A stretch of 64,000 bases of DNA from a bacterium (GTDB lineage: Bacteria; BMS3Abin14): the NCBI GenBank assembly GCA_020350725.1, contig CP070719.1, forward strand, positions 722,281-786,280, in the 5' to 3' direction. Numbering within the stretch: position 1 is the first letter of the stretch; the number at the start of each line of letters is the position of its first letter. Both the position numbers and the translations under genes were made by a program. Below are positions 63,949 through 64,000 of the stretch, piece by piece. Below the pieces are notes generated by a model that did no database searches, was not told the origin of the DNA, and was given only the letters and a program-made list of their open reading frames with translations.

Positions 63949-64000
63949 AACCTCTACTTTATTCAAGCTCCGGCAATCTCGAAAGACCCCCATGATCCCT

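Overview
This window reads as one continuous, densely coded stretch of a high-GC Gram-negative chromosome. The genes point to a deltaproteobacterial-grade organism (Desulfobacterota-like): system I cytochrome c maturation with a CxxxY-type CcmE, c-type and b5-type haem proteins, an outer-membrane LbtU-type porin, PilZ, an RND tripartite pump, a FecA-independent FbpABC iron importer and a LexA/ImuB/DnaE2 SOS cassette. The assignment rests on gene content only. I saw no rRNA, tRNA, CRISPR array, transposase or phage gene.

Layout. 0-7 kb: a small membrane protein, a long secreted FG-GAP repeat protein with a CFI-box C-terminus, an HD phosphohydrolase, a ferritin-like small protein, a membrane CopD/cytochrome b5 fusion and a universal stress protein. 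7-12 kb: an OmpR-type response regulator with its histidine kinase, lying between a secreted protein and an LbtU-type porin. Three promoter regions here share a triple direct repeat of 11-bp period that is probably the operator of this regulator. 12.5-15 kb: secreted glycerophosphodiesterase, PilZ protein, flavodoxin-type reductase. 15-21 kb: a DppABCDF-type peptide ABC importer. 21-25.5 kb: SHOCT protein, then ccmE-ccmF-ccmH-ccmI-like. 25.7-32 kb (all minus strand): a sulfur amino acid run, metY-metX-metW-sulfurtransferase-cysK-larE. 32.4-43 kb: a metal and envelope redox island with a methyltransferase, a YHS-CopA copper ATPase, CsoR with two operator-bearing promoters, small metal-binding proteins, a His/Gly/Met-rich periplasmic set behind a probable sigma-54 promoter, a DUF1573 lipoprotein, Lgt and a second CcmH-like protein. 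43-48.4 kb: lexA-imuB-dnaE2. 48.5-57.4 kb: EamA transporter, small protein, AcuI-type reductase and a TolC-MFP-RND pump. 57.4-64 kb: flavodoxin-type reductase, fbpABC, fur with two Fur boxes, and glycerate 2-kinase.

The most unusual feature is not a gene. Many intergenic gaps hold short arrays of degenerate 7-bp units, and at least six of these occur as inverted pairs (an array, a short spacer, then an array of roughly reverse-complement units). Each pair has its own sequence but the same architecture. Related sequence has entered coding ends (Lgt, DnaE2, ImuB) and forms an in-frame linker inside CopA together with a short REP-like element. Other points worth attention are the 11-bp-period regulon with a 24-codon membrane mini-ORF in the regulator leader, a CTG start for metY, and the cytochrome c/CopD/cytochrome b5 fusion.
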